Shown in pieces: positions 1 through 6,203 of a stretch of DNA of 6,454 bases. Within the stretch, counting starts at the first letter, position 1. Every line of letters begins with the position of its first letter. The DNA is from Candidatus Omnitrophota bacterium (lineage in GTDB: Bacteria; Omnitrophota; Koll11; Aquiviventales; Aquiviventaceae). The stretch spans positions 1-6,454 of the forward strand of contig JAHFGU010000091.1 in NCBI GenBank assembly GCA_023247285.1, given 5' to 3'. The notes under the pieces are model-generated. The model ran no database searches, was not told where the DNA came from, and was given only the letters and a program-made list of their open reading frames with translations. The translations under genes were made by a program, and so were the position numbers.

Positions 1-1374
1 ATCGAGCAGCGGGGTGCCGTGGTTCGCCTCACCTGCGCCCTGGCCGCCATTCGCCCCGCCGGCCGCCTCGCGGCGCTCGGCCGCGCGCGCCTGCACGATG
101 GTGCGAATCGTGATGACATAGTCGCGCCGCAGCCGCCACGCGACGACCAGCCACGCCAGCACCAGCGGCACGGTAATGTAGGTGAGCACGCGCGGCGGCA
201 TCCGCAGGGCGTCGAGCAGCACAATACCCACCACCGCGGCCACGCCCTTGCCGAACCGGAAGACCACCATGTCGATGAAGGGCTTTACCTTGTAGCGGAT
301 CGACCGGTCGATCGGCAGGTAGAGCACCTCTTTCGTCGTCTGCTGCAGCGAGTAGTTCATGGAGCCGTCGTAGAGCTCGGTGACGGCCGCGAGCCAGAAG
401 ACCGGCAGGGCGAGCATGGCACCCGTGCCGATCAGCAGGCCGGCCGGCAGCGCCAGCAGGGCCGCGCCCAGGCCGAGGCGGCGCAGCACCCAGCTCGTCA
501 TGAAGAACTGGATCGCGAACGAGAGCACGTTCATGGAGCCGAAGAACAGGCTCGTGAACGTCGTCCGGGCGTCCTGCAGCGGAAACGTGTGCTCGATGAA
601 GGGGTTGAGCTGGTAATAGATGAGGGTGGCGATCACCTTGTTCAGCGCCACCATGGCGATGAGCAGCATGAGATAGCGCGACTGCACGATCAGCCGGACA
701 AAATCCCCGACGTTCGAGAGGAACGTGTCCCGGCGGGGAGCGCCGGGCGCGGCGTCCGCGTCGCGGTCCGGGGCCAGCGCCCAGAGCTGCTGGACGACGA
801 GCCAGCAGATAACGAGCAGTCCGGCGGAGAGCAGGGGCAGATACCGCGTGCCGAGCACTTGGGCGCACACCGCCGCGATGGACGAGCCCACGATGCCGCC
901 GAGGATCCCGCCCGAGCCGATGAAGCCGAAGAGGCGCTTCGCGTCGCGGGGCCGGTAGAGATCGTTGGCCACAAGCCAGAAGAGCGTCACGACCAGGACG
1001 GAGAGTATCGCGACCCAGACGTAGAACGCCCCGGCGATCCACGGCATCGGCCAGCGCAGCAGCCACCAGAACGCCAGCAGCAGGCCGATGGTGGCCCAGA
1101 AGGACATGGTCACCAGCCTGGGTTTGGACACGCGGTCCACGCACCGCGCGAAGAGGGTGACCACCGGACCCATGAGCACGGCCACGACCAGGTCGATGTA
1201 CGGGACGACGCGGGAGCCGAGCTCGCCCAGCACCAGCGACCGGCTGGCCGGCTTGATGAGGTAATACGAGGTGATGATGAGAAAAAAGAAGAGGAAGGTC
1301 AGGGCGACCTTCCGGCCCTCACCCTGGCGGACGTGGACGAACCGTTTGGACAGGTAGCCGATGGCCCGGTGCAT
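1..1374 (-). CDS. Npt1/Npt2-type (ATP/ADP translocase-like, MFS-fold) membrane carrier, 3' end cut by window edge
   Basis: I translated this frame by hand: ATG at 1374, then 458 codons with no stop before the window edge. Hydrophobic segments fit 11-12 transmembrane helices, roughly at residues 24-40, 58-76, 87-106, 113-135, 151-173, 176-198, 233-252, 272-295, 300-330 (probably two), 375-391 and 396-414. The family signature is a TTKEVLYLPID motif at 346-356 followed by an RYKVKPFID...RFGKG stretch at 360-377. It resembles the TKE.A.IPLD...KGKA..D..GSR.GK block of nucleotide translocases such as Tlc and plastid NTT carriers. A further family-like motif is NDLYRPRDAKRLFGFIGSGG near 137-156. 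Known Tlc/Npt members exchange ATP, ADP or other nucleotides across membranes; the substrate of homologues in free-living bacteria is generally unknown. After the last helix comes a charged, Gly/Ala-rich linker (about 415-458), so a C-terminal extension probably continues outside the window. The start lies 8 nt after pgeF, with only a weak Shine-Dalgarno. Family call fairly secure; substrate is not. Confidence 0.85.
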   Translation of the reverse strand, partial: MHRAIGYLSKRFVHVRQGEGRKVALTFLFFFLIITSYYLIKPASRSLVLGELGSRVVPYIDLVVAVLMGPVVTLFARCVDRVSKPRLVTMSFWATIGLLLAFWWLLRWPMPWIAGAFYVWVAILSVLVVTLFWLVANDLYRPRDAKRLFGFIGSGGILGGIVGSSIAAVCAQVLGTRYLPLLSAGLLVICWLVVQQLWALAPDRDADAAPGAPRRDTFLSNVGDFVRLIVQSRYLMLLIAMVALNKVIATLIYYQLNPFIEHTFPLQDARTTFTSLFFGSMNVLSFAIQFFMTSWVLRRLGLGAALLALPAGLLIGTGAMLALPVFWLAAVTELYDGSMNYSLQQTTKEVLYLPIDRSIRYKVKPFIDMVVFRFGKGVAAVVGIVLLDALRMPPRVLTYITVPLVLAWLVVAWRLRRDYVITIRTIVQARAAERREAAGGANGGQGAGEANHGTPLLD

Positions 1375-1382
1375 GCGAGGCT

Positions 1383-2087
1383 CTACGACGGCATGAGGAT
1401 GCACGACATCAGCCGCCCGGTAGCCGGCCCGTCGCGGCGCAGCGAAAACCACTGCCGAGGCTCGCAGGCGGTGCACTGGTGAGAGTCTACCACATGGGCC
1501 GGCCGCACCCCGCAGCCGCGCAGCTGCGCGATCGCCGCCGCGACCAGGTCGCAGCGTCGCCGGCCGCCGTCCCGCGTCACGAACCGGCCGAAGCGCGCCT
1601 CGAACTCCGGCCCGACCTCGTAGCAGCACGCGCGGATGGCCGGGCCGACGGCGACGCGGAGATCTTCCGGGCGCGAGTGGTACGCGTCATGAAACGCGGC
1701 CACCATGCGGGCCGGCAGCCAGGCGGCGATGCCCCGCCAGCCGGCGTGCGCCAACCCGATGACGCGGCGCGCCAGGTCGGCGAAGAAGAGCGGCAGGCAG
1801 TCGGCGGTGCGCACGCGGAGTGCTACGTCGGCGTGATGGGTGAGCAGCGCATCGCATCCAGCGACGCACGCCTGAGGCGCGCGGCCGAGCATCACGGCGA
1901 GGCTCGCACCATGCACCTGCTCAGCCTCGGCCGTGACGACCGGATGGGGGTGCGCGGCGAAGAGGCGCGCCGGGTCGCTGTCCCGGCGGGCCACGCCGGC
2001 ATGGATGCCGGCTGGCATCCAGTCCTGCACGCACCAGCCTGCGGCGGCAGGCCACGGGCCGCCGGCCTCAGCCGCCGTCACGGACAT
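1383..2087 (-). CDS. pgeF: PgeF/YfiH-family (laccase domain) purine nucleoside enzyme
   Basis: The 234-residue product is close to the usual 240-260 for this family. Motifs appear in family order: QVHG (57-60), TADC (94-97), HAGWRG (114-119), a CCYEVG block (154-159), a CTAC pair (C205, C208) and WFSLRRDG (213-220). H59, C97 and H114 match the His/Cys/His metal-binding triad of the family. Older annotation says polyphenol oxidase or laccase. Work on YfiH and LACC1 homologues supports purine nucleoside activities (adenosine deamination, phosphorolysis of adenosine, inosine and methylthioadenosine), and E. coli YfiH (PgeF) is implicated in keeping wrong amino acids out of peptidoglycan precursors. 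The protein is expected in the cytoplasm; there is no signal peptide. The ATG start overlaps the end of the M23 gene by 20 nt, suggesting translational coupling; the next in-frame ATG (residue 24) would remove N-terminal sequence. The stop is TAG, 8 nt before the carrier gene. Confidence 0.93.
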   Translation of the reverse strand: MSVTAAEAGGPWPAAAGWCVQDWMPAGIHAGVARRDSDPARLFAAHPHPVVTAEAEQVHGASLAVMLGRAPQACVAGCDALLTHHADVALRVRTADCLPLFFADLARRVIGLAHAGWRGIAAWLPARMVAAFHDAYHSRPEDLRVAVGPAIRACCYEVGPEFEARFGRFVTRDGGRRRCDLVAAAIAQLRGCGVRPAHVVDSHQCTACEPRQWFSLRRDGPATGRLMSCILMPS

Positions 2088-2652
2088 CCTCGTCGTCGCT
2101 CTCGCCGGACGCGGAGGCGGTCGCGGCCGCCGGCCGCGGAAGCGGCTCCTGCGCCGCCAAGCCCAGCGTCAGCGGATCAATGGGGACGCCCTGGCGCAGC
2201 ACCTCGAAATGCAGGTGCGGCGTGATCCACGCATGCCGCGCGTTGCCGGTCTTGCCCACGGCGCCGATGACCTGCCCTTGCCGCACGCGCTGCCCCTCGG
2301 TCACCGCCGCAGATTGGAGATGCGCATAGAGGCTGCGATAGCCGAAGGCGTGCTCCAGCTCTACGAACCGGCCGAGGCCGCGGTGCAGGCCGACCTCGAG
2401 GACCCGGCCGCTGCGGACCGCGCGCACCGGATCGTTAAGATGCGCCACCAGATCCACGCCCCGGTGCTTGCGCCCGCCGCTGCGCGGCGCTTGGAATCGG
2501 CCGTCGCCCTTGGCATCCTGCCGGATCACGAGCGGCCGCGCAGCGAGGGGTGCGGCCATGCGCTGCCAGTTCACGAATGGGAGCTGGCTGGCGGCGACAG
2601 CGACCAGCCCGATCCCGAAGACGCCGAACGCTGCGCGGAACCGGCGTCGCAT
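2068..2652 (-). CDS. small membrane-anchored or secreted M23 (LytM-type) metallopeptidase
   Basis: With the ATG at 2652 the product has 194 residues. A basic N-terminus (MRRRFR) followed by a hydrophobic stretch at about 7-22 indicates a signal peptide or signal anchor. The peptidase domain (about 50-165) carries HRGVD (H63, D67), YAHL (H111) and HLHFE (H146, H148). These are the zinc ligands (H63, D67, H148) and catalytic histidines of LytM/lysostaphin-type enzymes, so an active cell-wall endopeptidase is likely. All key residues are present, unlike degenerate EnvC/NlpD-type members. The tail after about 165 is low-complexity, Pro/Ala-rich and then acidic (SGESDDEDVRDGG). The start ATG overlaps the stop of the upstream dehydrogenase as TGATG, a classic coupling junction. 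A TTG one codon upstream (2655) could also initiate, but the ATG is preferred. The 3' end overlaps pgeF by 20 nt. Whether it cleaves peptidoglycan cross-links or acts elsewhere in the envelope cannot be read here. Confidence 0.9.
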   Translation of the reverse strand: MRRRFRAAFGVFGIGLVAVAASQLPFVNWQRMAAPLAARPLVIRQDAKGDGRFQAPRSGGRKHRGVDLVAHLNDPVRAVRSGRVLEVGLHRGLGRFVELEHAFGYRSLYAHLQSAAVTEGQRVRQGQVIGAVGKTGNARHAWITPHLHFEVLRQGVPIDPLTLGLAAQEPLPRPAAATASASGESDDEDVRDGG

Positions 2653-4067
2653 CAAGGCGCGCCGGCGCCGCGAGGCGCCCGGGCCGACGGCCGCGCGGCC
2701 ATCACGAGCGACTCGCCATAGAGATGCGCGGCGGCCTCGGTGATTCCCTCGGGCAGCGTCGGGTGCGCGGTGATCGTGCGGGCAAGCTGCTTGGCGGTCA
2801 GGCCGTGCGCGACCGCCAGCACCGCCACATGGATCAGGCTCGAGGCCTCGGGCCCGACGATGGTGGCCCCGAGCACGCGATCGGTGGACGGCTCCACGAG
2901 CAGCTTCACGAACCCTTCGGCGTCCCCATCGCAGTGGCTTTTCCCCAGCGCTGCGAACGAGAGGCGGATGGCGCGCGCGCGCCCGTCCAGCTCAGCTTCG
3001 AGCGGCCCGATGCGGGCGACCTCGGGATCCGTGAAGATGCAGCGCGGCACTTCGGCCGGATCCACCGGACTCGGCGGATCGCCAAGGAGATGCCGCACCG
3101 CCCGCGCGCCCTCGGCGCTGGCCCAGTGTGCCAGCCCATGACCGCCCAGACAATCGCCGATCGCGGCGATGTGCGGCTGGCTGGTCCGGAGGGTCGCGTC
3201 GACTTGGATCGCGGCGTGCTGCGCGACCCCGGCCGCCTCCAATCCGAGGCGCTCGACGTTGGGCTGCAGGCCCACGGCGATCAGCGCGCGCTCGGCCTCG
3301 CAGCGCGTGCCGTCCGCCAGCTCGGCGCGCACGCCAGCCGCCGCCGGCTCCAGCCGCTGCACCGTCGTCCCGGCGCGCACCGCCACCCCGTCAGCTTCCA
3401 GGCGGCGGGTCAGCCACCGCGAGGCGTCCGGATCCTCGCCGGGCAGCAGCGCGGCCTGCTGCTCGACGATCGTGACCGAAGTGCCCAGCGCGCTCAACAG
3501 CGAAGCGAACTCGCAGCCGATCACCCCGCCGCCGATGACGAGCAGCGACGCGGGCAGCGCGGGCAGCGCCAGCAGGCCGCGATAGGAGAGCACGCGCGCC
3601 TCGTCGAATGCCCACGGGCCCGGCGAGGGGCTCGCCCCCGCGGCGAGCACGAACCGGTCCGCCTCGAGCGCGCGGGAGGCCCCGTCGCGAGTCATGCGCA
3701 GCCGGCGCGGGCTCTCGAACACGGCCTCCCCGGCCACGAGCTCGACGCGCTCGCGGCGCAGCAAGTCGGTCAGCCCGGTCCGCAGGGTGTTGATGATCCG
3801 CGCGTTGCGCGCGAGGATCGCGGGATAGTCCACTTCCGGCGCGCCCACGCGCAAGCCGAACGCCGCCGCGCGGCGGATGCCTCGCGCCAGATGGGCGACG
3901 GCGACGAGCGCCTTCGTCGGGATGCAGCCGACATTGAGGCACACGCCGCCCACCTCGCCCCGCTCGATGAGCGCCACGCGCAGCCCGCGCCGCGCCCCCG
4001 CCAGCGCGGCCGCCACGCCCCCGGGCCCGCTGCCGATGACGGCCAGTTCATACGACGCCTCAGGCAT
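2652..4067 (-). CDS. lpdA: dihydrolipoamide dehydrogenase (E3-type pyridine nucleotide-disulfide oxidoreductase)
   Basis: At 471 residues this has the usual E3 length and layout. An N-terminal FAD-binding Rossmann motif GSGPGG lies at 12-17. The redox disulfide is in CLNVGC (C43, C48), followed by IPTK. The NAD-binding motif GGGVIG is at 179-184, and the second FAD motif AIGDC has D305. The C-terminal interface domain has HPTLPE, giving the His435/Glu440 pair that supports thiolate chemistry. The enzyme reoxidises the dihydrolipoyl groups of 2-oxoacid dehydrogenases or the glycine cleavage system, passing electrons to NAD+. The NVGC.P.K pattern and HPTL.E ending favour Lpd over glutathione or mercuric reductases, though family overlap leaves some doubt. 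Position 315 is Trp in LAHWAS, where a Lys is often seen. No E1, E2 or lipoate genes are nearby. The start at 4067 is 6 nt after the cyclase stop, with no clear Shine-Dalgarno, so translation is probably coupled. Confidence 0.88.
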   Translation of the reverse strand: MPEASYELAVIGSGPGGVAAALAGARRGLRVALIERGEVGGVCLNVGCIPTKALVAVAHLARGIRRAAAFGLRVGAPEVDYPAILARNARIINTLRTGLTDLLRRERVELVAGEAVFESPRRLRMTRDGASRALEADRFVLAAGASPSPGPWAFDEARVLSYRGLLALPALPASLLVIGGGVIGCEFASLLSALGTSVTIVEQQAALLPGEDPDASRWLTRRLEADGVAVRAGTTVQRLEPAAAGVRAELADGTRCEAERALIAVGLQPNVERLGLEAAGVAQHAAIQVDATLRTSQPHIAAIGDCLGGHGLAHWASAEGARAVRHLLGDPPSPVDPAEVPRCIFTDPEVARIGPLEAELDGRARAIRLSFAALGKSHCDGDAEGFVKLLVEPSTDRVLGATIVGPEASSLIHVAVLAVAHGLTAKQLARTITAHPTLPEGITEAAAHLYGESLVMAARPSARAPRGAGAP

Positions 4068-4073
4068 GCGGCA

Positions 4074-5444
4074 TCACGAAACGCCGTGCGCTTTTTCAGG
4101 CGTCAGGACGCAGATCTTGTTCTTGCCCGTGCCCTTGGCGCGCAGGAGCTGCTCATCGGCCAGCCGGATGAGCTCCTGGTACTCCATGTCGCGGCCTTCT
4201 GGAAACCGCCGGCAGGCCACGCCGATGCTCACCGTCAGATTGAGCGGCTTCTGCAGCCCTTGAAATTCCTCCTCGACCTCCTTGCGGAGCCGCTCGGCCA
4301 CGAGCAGCGCGCCGGCGCTCGCCCCGGAATCCCCGCCGAGGCCGGTCTCCGGCAGCAGCACGATGAACTCTTCGCCGCCGTAGCGGCCAACGAGGTCCAC
4401 CGCGCGGACCGACTTCTTCAGCAGCTTGGAGATGATCTTCAGGACGGCGTCGCCCTGCTGGTGCCCGAGCATGTCGTTGACCTGCTTGAAATTGTCGATG
4501 TCCACCATGAGCAGCGACAGCGGCACGCGGAACCGGTTGGCGCGCTCGATCTCCTGGATCAGGCGCTTCATGAAGTACTCCCGGTTGTGCGTGCCGGTGA
4601 GCCGGTCGAGGATAGCCACCTCGCCCTGCACCGCGATGCCCAGCGCCAGCGCCAGCTGCACCCACACCGCGTCGAAGAACGCGCGCTGCGCCTCGTACTG
4701 CGCGATGGCATCCGCGTGGCAGCAGATCAGCAGGACGCCGATGACGGTGTGCTCGATGACGAGGGGGATCAGGAGCGCGCGCGTGGCGCTGCCGAGCTGC
4801 GCGCGCTTGTCCGGGCGGATGATGCGCGCCACCTCGTCGTCGTGCTCCGGCACCACGAGCGGCTGCTGCGCCGCGACGACGCGCGCGAAGGGCGCTCCCC
4901 CCGGCTGGAACTCCGTCTTCGTGAACAGGCTCTCATCGCAGTACTGGCCGCGCTCGAACCGCAGGCTGTCCGTCTCGAAGTGCAGCAGCCAGCAGGCCGC
5001 GATCGAGTTCGCCTGGCGGATGCTGGTCATCCGGCTGGCCGCCTCGACGATGCGCTGGACGATGATCCGCTTGTCGAGCTGCTCGGCCAGCTGCCGGCCG
5101 AGCGTGACAAGCTGCTGGTGCTGGCGCTGCTGCTCGTCGCGCAGGAACGAGGCCTCGCGGCCGGCGGCGAGGACGCGGGCCAGGTGTTTCTGATGCCCGA
5201 TGCTCAGGCGGGCCAGCAGGCCGGCGCAGGCGAGGACGGTGAGGAGGGCGAACAGCAGGCAGGCGGCGACGGCGACGGCAAGGAGCTGCTCGAGGTTCAG
5301 GGTGGCGGGCAGCCAGTCCTGCAGGGAGAAGAAGAGGTCCCGAAACCGGTCCGTCAACTGAAACGCGTTCGTGACGGCGATCGCGCCGGCGACCAGCGCG
5401 GCCAGCAAGACGGCCACCAGCAGCTTGCGCAACATCGCTCTCAT
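4074..5444 (-). CDS. membrane GAF-GGDEF diguanylate cyclase
   Basis: The 456-residue protein would make c-di-GMP from two GTP at the inner membrane. Transmembrane segments lie at about 7-27 and 53-77, leaving a short (about 25-residue) external loop. A Gln/Arg-rich helical linker follows (about 85-125), then a GAF domain (about 126-275), then the cyclase domain (about 278-446). That domain opens with DRLTGTHN (280-287), has the metal-binding D315/D317 in VDIDNFK, and a GGEEF active site at 356-360. Because this active site is intact, catalysis is likely. R347 and D350 lie five residues before GGEEF, which is the spacing of the RxxD product-inhibition site. No EAL domain is present. A small Gly/Ser/Ala insertion sits at about 369-379, before the AERLR helix. 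The ligand sensed by the GAF domain cannot be inferred. The ATG at 5444 has a weak AGG 4 nt upstream; ATG at 5435 (Met4) is an alternative start. It is the first gene of the minus-strand string. Confidence 0.92.
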   Translation of the reverse strand: MRAMLRKLLVAVLLAALVAGAIAVTNAFQLTDRFRDLFFSLQDWLPATLNLEQLLAVAVAACLLFALLTVLACAGLLARLSIGHQKHLARVLAAGREASFLRDEQQRQHQQLVTLGRQLAEQLDKRIIVQRIVEAASRMTSIRQANSIAACWLLHFETDSLRFERGQYCDESLFTKTEFQPGGAPFARVVAAQQPLVVPEHDDEVARIIRPDKRAQLGSATRALLIPLVIEHTVIGVLLICCHADAIAQYEAQRAFFDAVWVQLALALGIAVQGEVAILDRLTGTHNREYFMKRLIQEIERANRFRVPLSLLMVDIDNFKQVNDMLGHQQGDAVLKIISKLLKKSVRAVDLVGRYGGEEFIVLLPETGLGGDSGASAGALLVAERLRKEVEEEFQGLQKPLNLTVSIGVACRRFPEGRDMEYQELIRLADEQLLRAKGTGKNKICVLTPEKAHGVS

Positions 5445-5472
5445 TCTACCTGGCGGCGGCGGAGAGCGTCAA
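5443..5472 (-). promoter_or_regulatory. candidate sigma70-like promoter for the minus-strand gene string
   Basis: Read on the minus strand: TTGACG at 5472-5467, an 18-nt spacer, then TAGAAT at 5448-5443. A T-rich tract (seven T in a row at 5477-5471) runs into the -35 box. This is the most AT-rich patch in the neighbourhood, directly before the first gene. The -10 box overlaps the ATG at 5444, so transcripts would begin near 5436-5435, next to the second ATG (Met4). Prediction by eye only. Confidence 0.4.
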
Positions 5473-5495
5473 AAAAACAAATCGCGCGTGGGCTC

Positions 5496-5525
5496 TAGAC
5501 AGCGCGTGGTCAGGTGCGTTACGAT
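5496..5525 (+). promoter_or_regulatory. candidate sigma70-like promoter for the deacylase gene
   Basis: TAGACA at 5496-5501, an 18-nt spacer, then TACGAT at 5520-5525; one and two mismatches to the usual consensus boxes. Transcription would begin near 5532, giving a leader of about 60 nt that is very GC-rich and contains a small hairpin with a bulge (GCCGAG paired with CTC-C-GGC, 5553-5568). It lies back to back with the minus-strand promoter candidate. Prediction by eye only. Confidence 0.33.
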
Positions 5526-5581
5526 ACGCGGCTGACGGAGGGCGCGGCCGGCGCCGAGCGGCTCCGGCGGCCTGCGGCGCG

Positions 5582-5588
5582 AAGGAGG
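5582..5588 (+). promoter_or_regulatory. strong ribosome binding site fixing the deacylase start
   Basis: AAGGAGG followed by 6 nt and then ATG at 5595. This near-perfect anti-16S match decides the start. A longer reading from ATG 5514 would add 27 residues, arginine-rich and unlike the family, and would place this site inside the coding region. Confidence 0.85.
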
Positions 5589-5594
5589 AGACGG

Positions 5595-6203
5595 ATGGCG
5601 ATTTCCAGCAAGCTGAAGGCATTCCTCGATCAGGCCAAGGTGCCCTACACGACGGCCAAGCACCCCCCGGTCTACACCGCGCAGGAGATCGCCGCCGCGC
5701 AGCACGTGCCGGGCAAGCAGCTCGCGAAGTGCGTGCTGGTCAAGACCGCGCAGGGCCCGGCGCTGTGCGTGCTGTCGGCCACGCACCTCATCGACTGCAA
5801 GCGCCTGAAGAGCGTGTTGGGCGGCGGGTCGCTGTCGATCGCCAAAGAGGCGGACGTCAAGGCCGCGTTTCCCGACGTCGAGGTGGGAGCGATGTCGCCG
5901 TTCGGCAACCTGTACAACGTCCGCGTCGCGGCGGACCAAGGGCTGGGCGAATCGCCGGAGATCGTCTTCAACGGCGGCACGCACACCGAGACGGTCAAGA
6001 TGCGCTACCAGGATTTTATCGCGCTGGTCAAGCCGACCGTCGGCGCGTTCGGTCAAGCGATCGCGCCGCCCGCGAAGGCGAAGGCCGGAGCGAAGCGCGC
6101 GAAAAAAACCGCGACACCAAAAGCGGCGAAGGCGACAAGCACGGCGCGGACCGGCCGTAAACCGAAGGCAAAAGCCAAAGCGCGGAAGCGCGGTACGCGT
6201 TAG
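5595..6203 (+). CDS. YbaK/EbsC-type aminoacyl-tRNA deacylase with a Lys/Ala-rich H1-like tail
   Basis: The product is 202 residues. Residues 1-150 are a YbaK/ProX-type editing domain: a short N-terminal helix (SKLKAFLDQAKVPY), then HPPVYTAQE (23-31), HVPGKQLAKCVLVK (37-50), a GAMSPFGNLY loop (98-107), and the FNGGTHTETVKM strand-loop (125-136) followed by YQDF. The spacing of the K49 region, the SPFGN loop and the GTH loop matches the family. The family hydrolyses misacylated tRNAs in trans, for example Cys- or Ala-tRNA(Pro); the exact substrate here is unknown. From about 158 to 202 the protein changes to a tail made almost only of Ala, Lys, Arg, Thr and Pro, with AKAKA-type repeats, ending KARKRGTR. 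Such tails occur on histone-H1-like and other nucleic-acid-binding proteins. The tail is in the same frame with no stop. It is probably transcribed alone, divergent from the cyclase. Domain call strong, substrate open. Confidence 0.88.
   Translation: MAISSKLKAFLDQAKVPYTTAKHPPVYTAQEIAAAQHVPGKQLAKCVLVKTAQGPALCVLSATHLIDCKRLKSVLGGGSLSIAKEADVKAAFPDVEVGAMSPFGNLYNVRVAADQGLGESPEIVFNGGTHTETVKMRYQDFIALVKPTVGAFGQAIAPPAKAKAGAKRAKKTATPKAAKATSTARTGRKPKAKAKARKRGTR

Noticed and set aside
29..1144. 371-codon minus-strand open frame in the carrier region
   Set aside because: It is a shifted frame of the carrier gene. Arg/Ala/His-rich with no family motif, while the adjacent frame reads as a continuous transporter from 1374 to the edge.
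19..1482. 487-codon open frame on the plus strand opposite the carrier
   Set aside because: The translation is hydrophilic and compositionally odd (H, R, E, D, Q-rich), the mirror of a hydrophobic membrane protein; the minus-strand frame has transporter motifs and helices.
1383..2087. Multicopper laccase annotation for the PgeF-type gene
   Set aside because: The motifs are those of the YfiH/LACC1 fold with a single His/Cys/His metal site, not the cupredoxin copper motifs of true laccases.
2550..5498. 982-codon open frame on the plus strand, antisense to the dehydrogenase and the cyclase
   Set aside because: The opposing minus-strand frames carry complete family motifs. The plus-strand translation is low-complexity (R, A, Q, D, H-rich) with no recognisable domain, as expected from antisense of GC-rich coding DNA.
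5514..5594. N-terminal extension of the deacylase from ATG 5514
   Set aside because: The 27 extra residues are arginine-rich and unlike the family, and AAGGAGG sits 6 nt before ATG 5595.
6102..6108. Run of seven A in the deacylase tail as a programmed slippage site
   Set aside because: The codon phasing (AAA AAA ACC) does not give a canonical slippery heptamer, and no downstream stimulatory structure was evident; Lys codons explain it.
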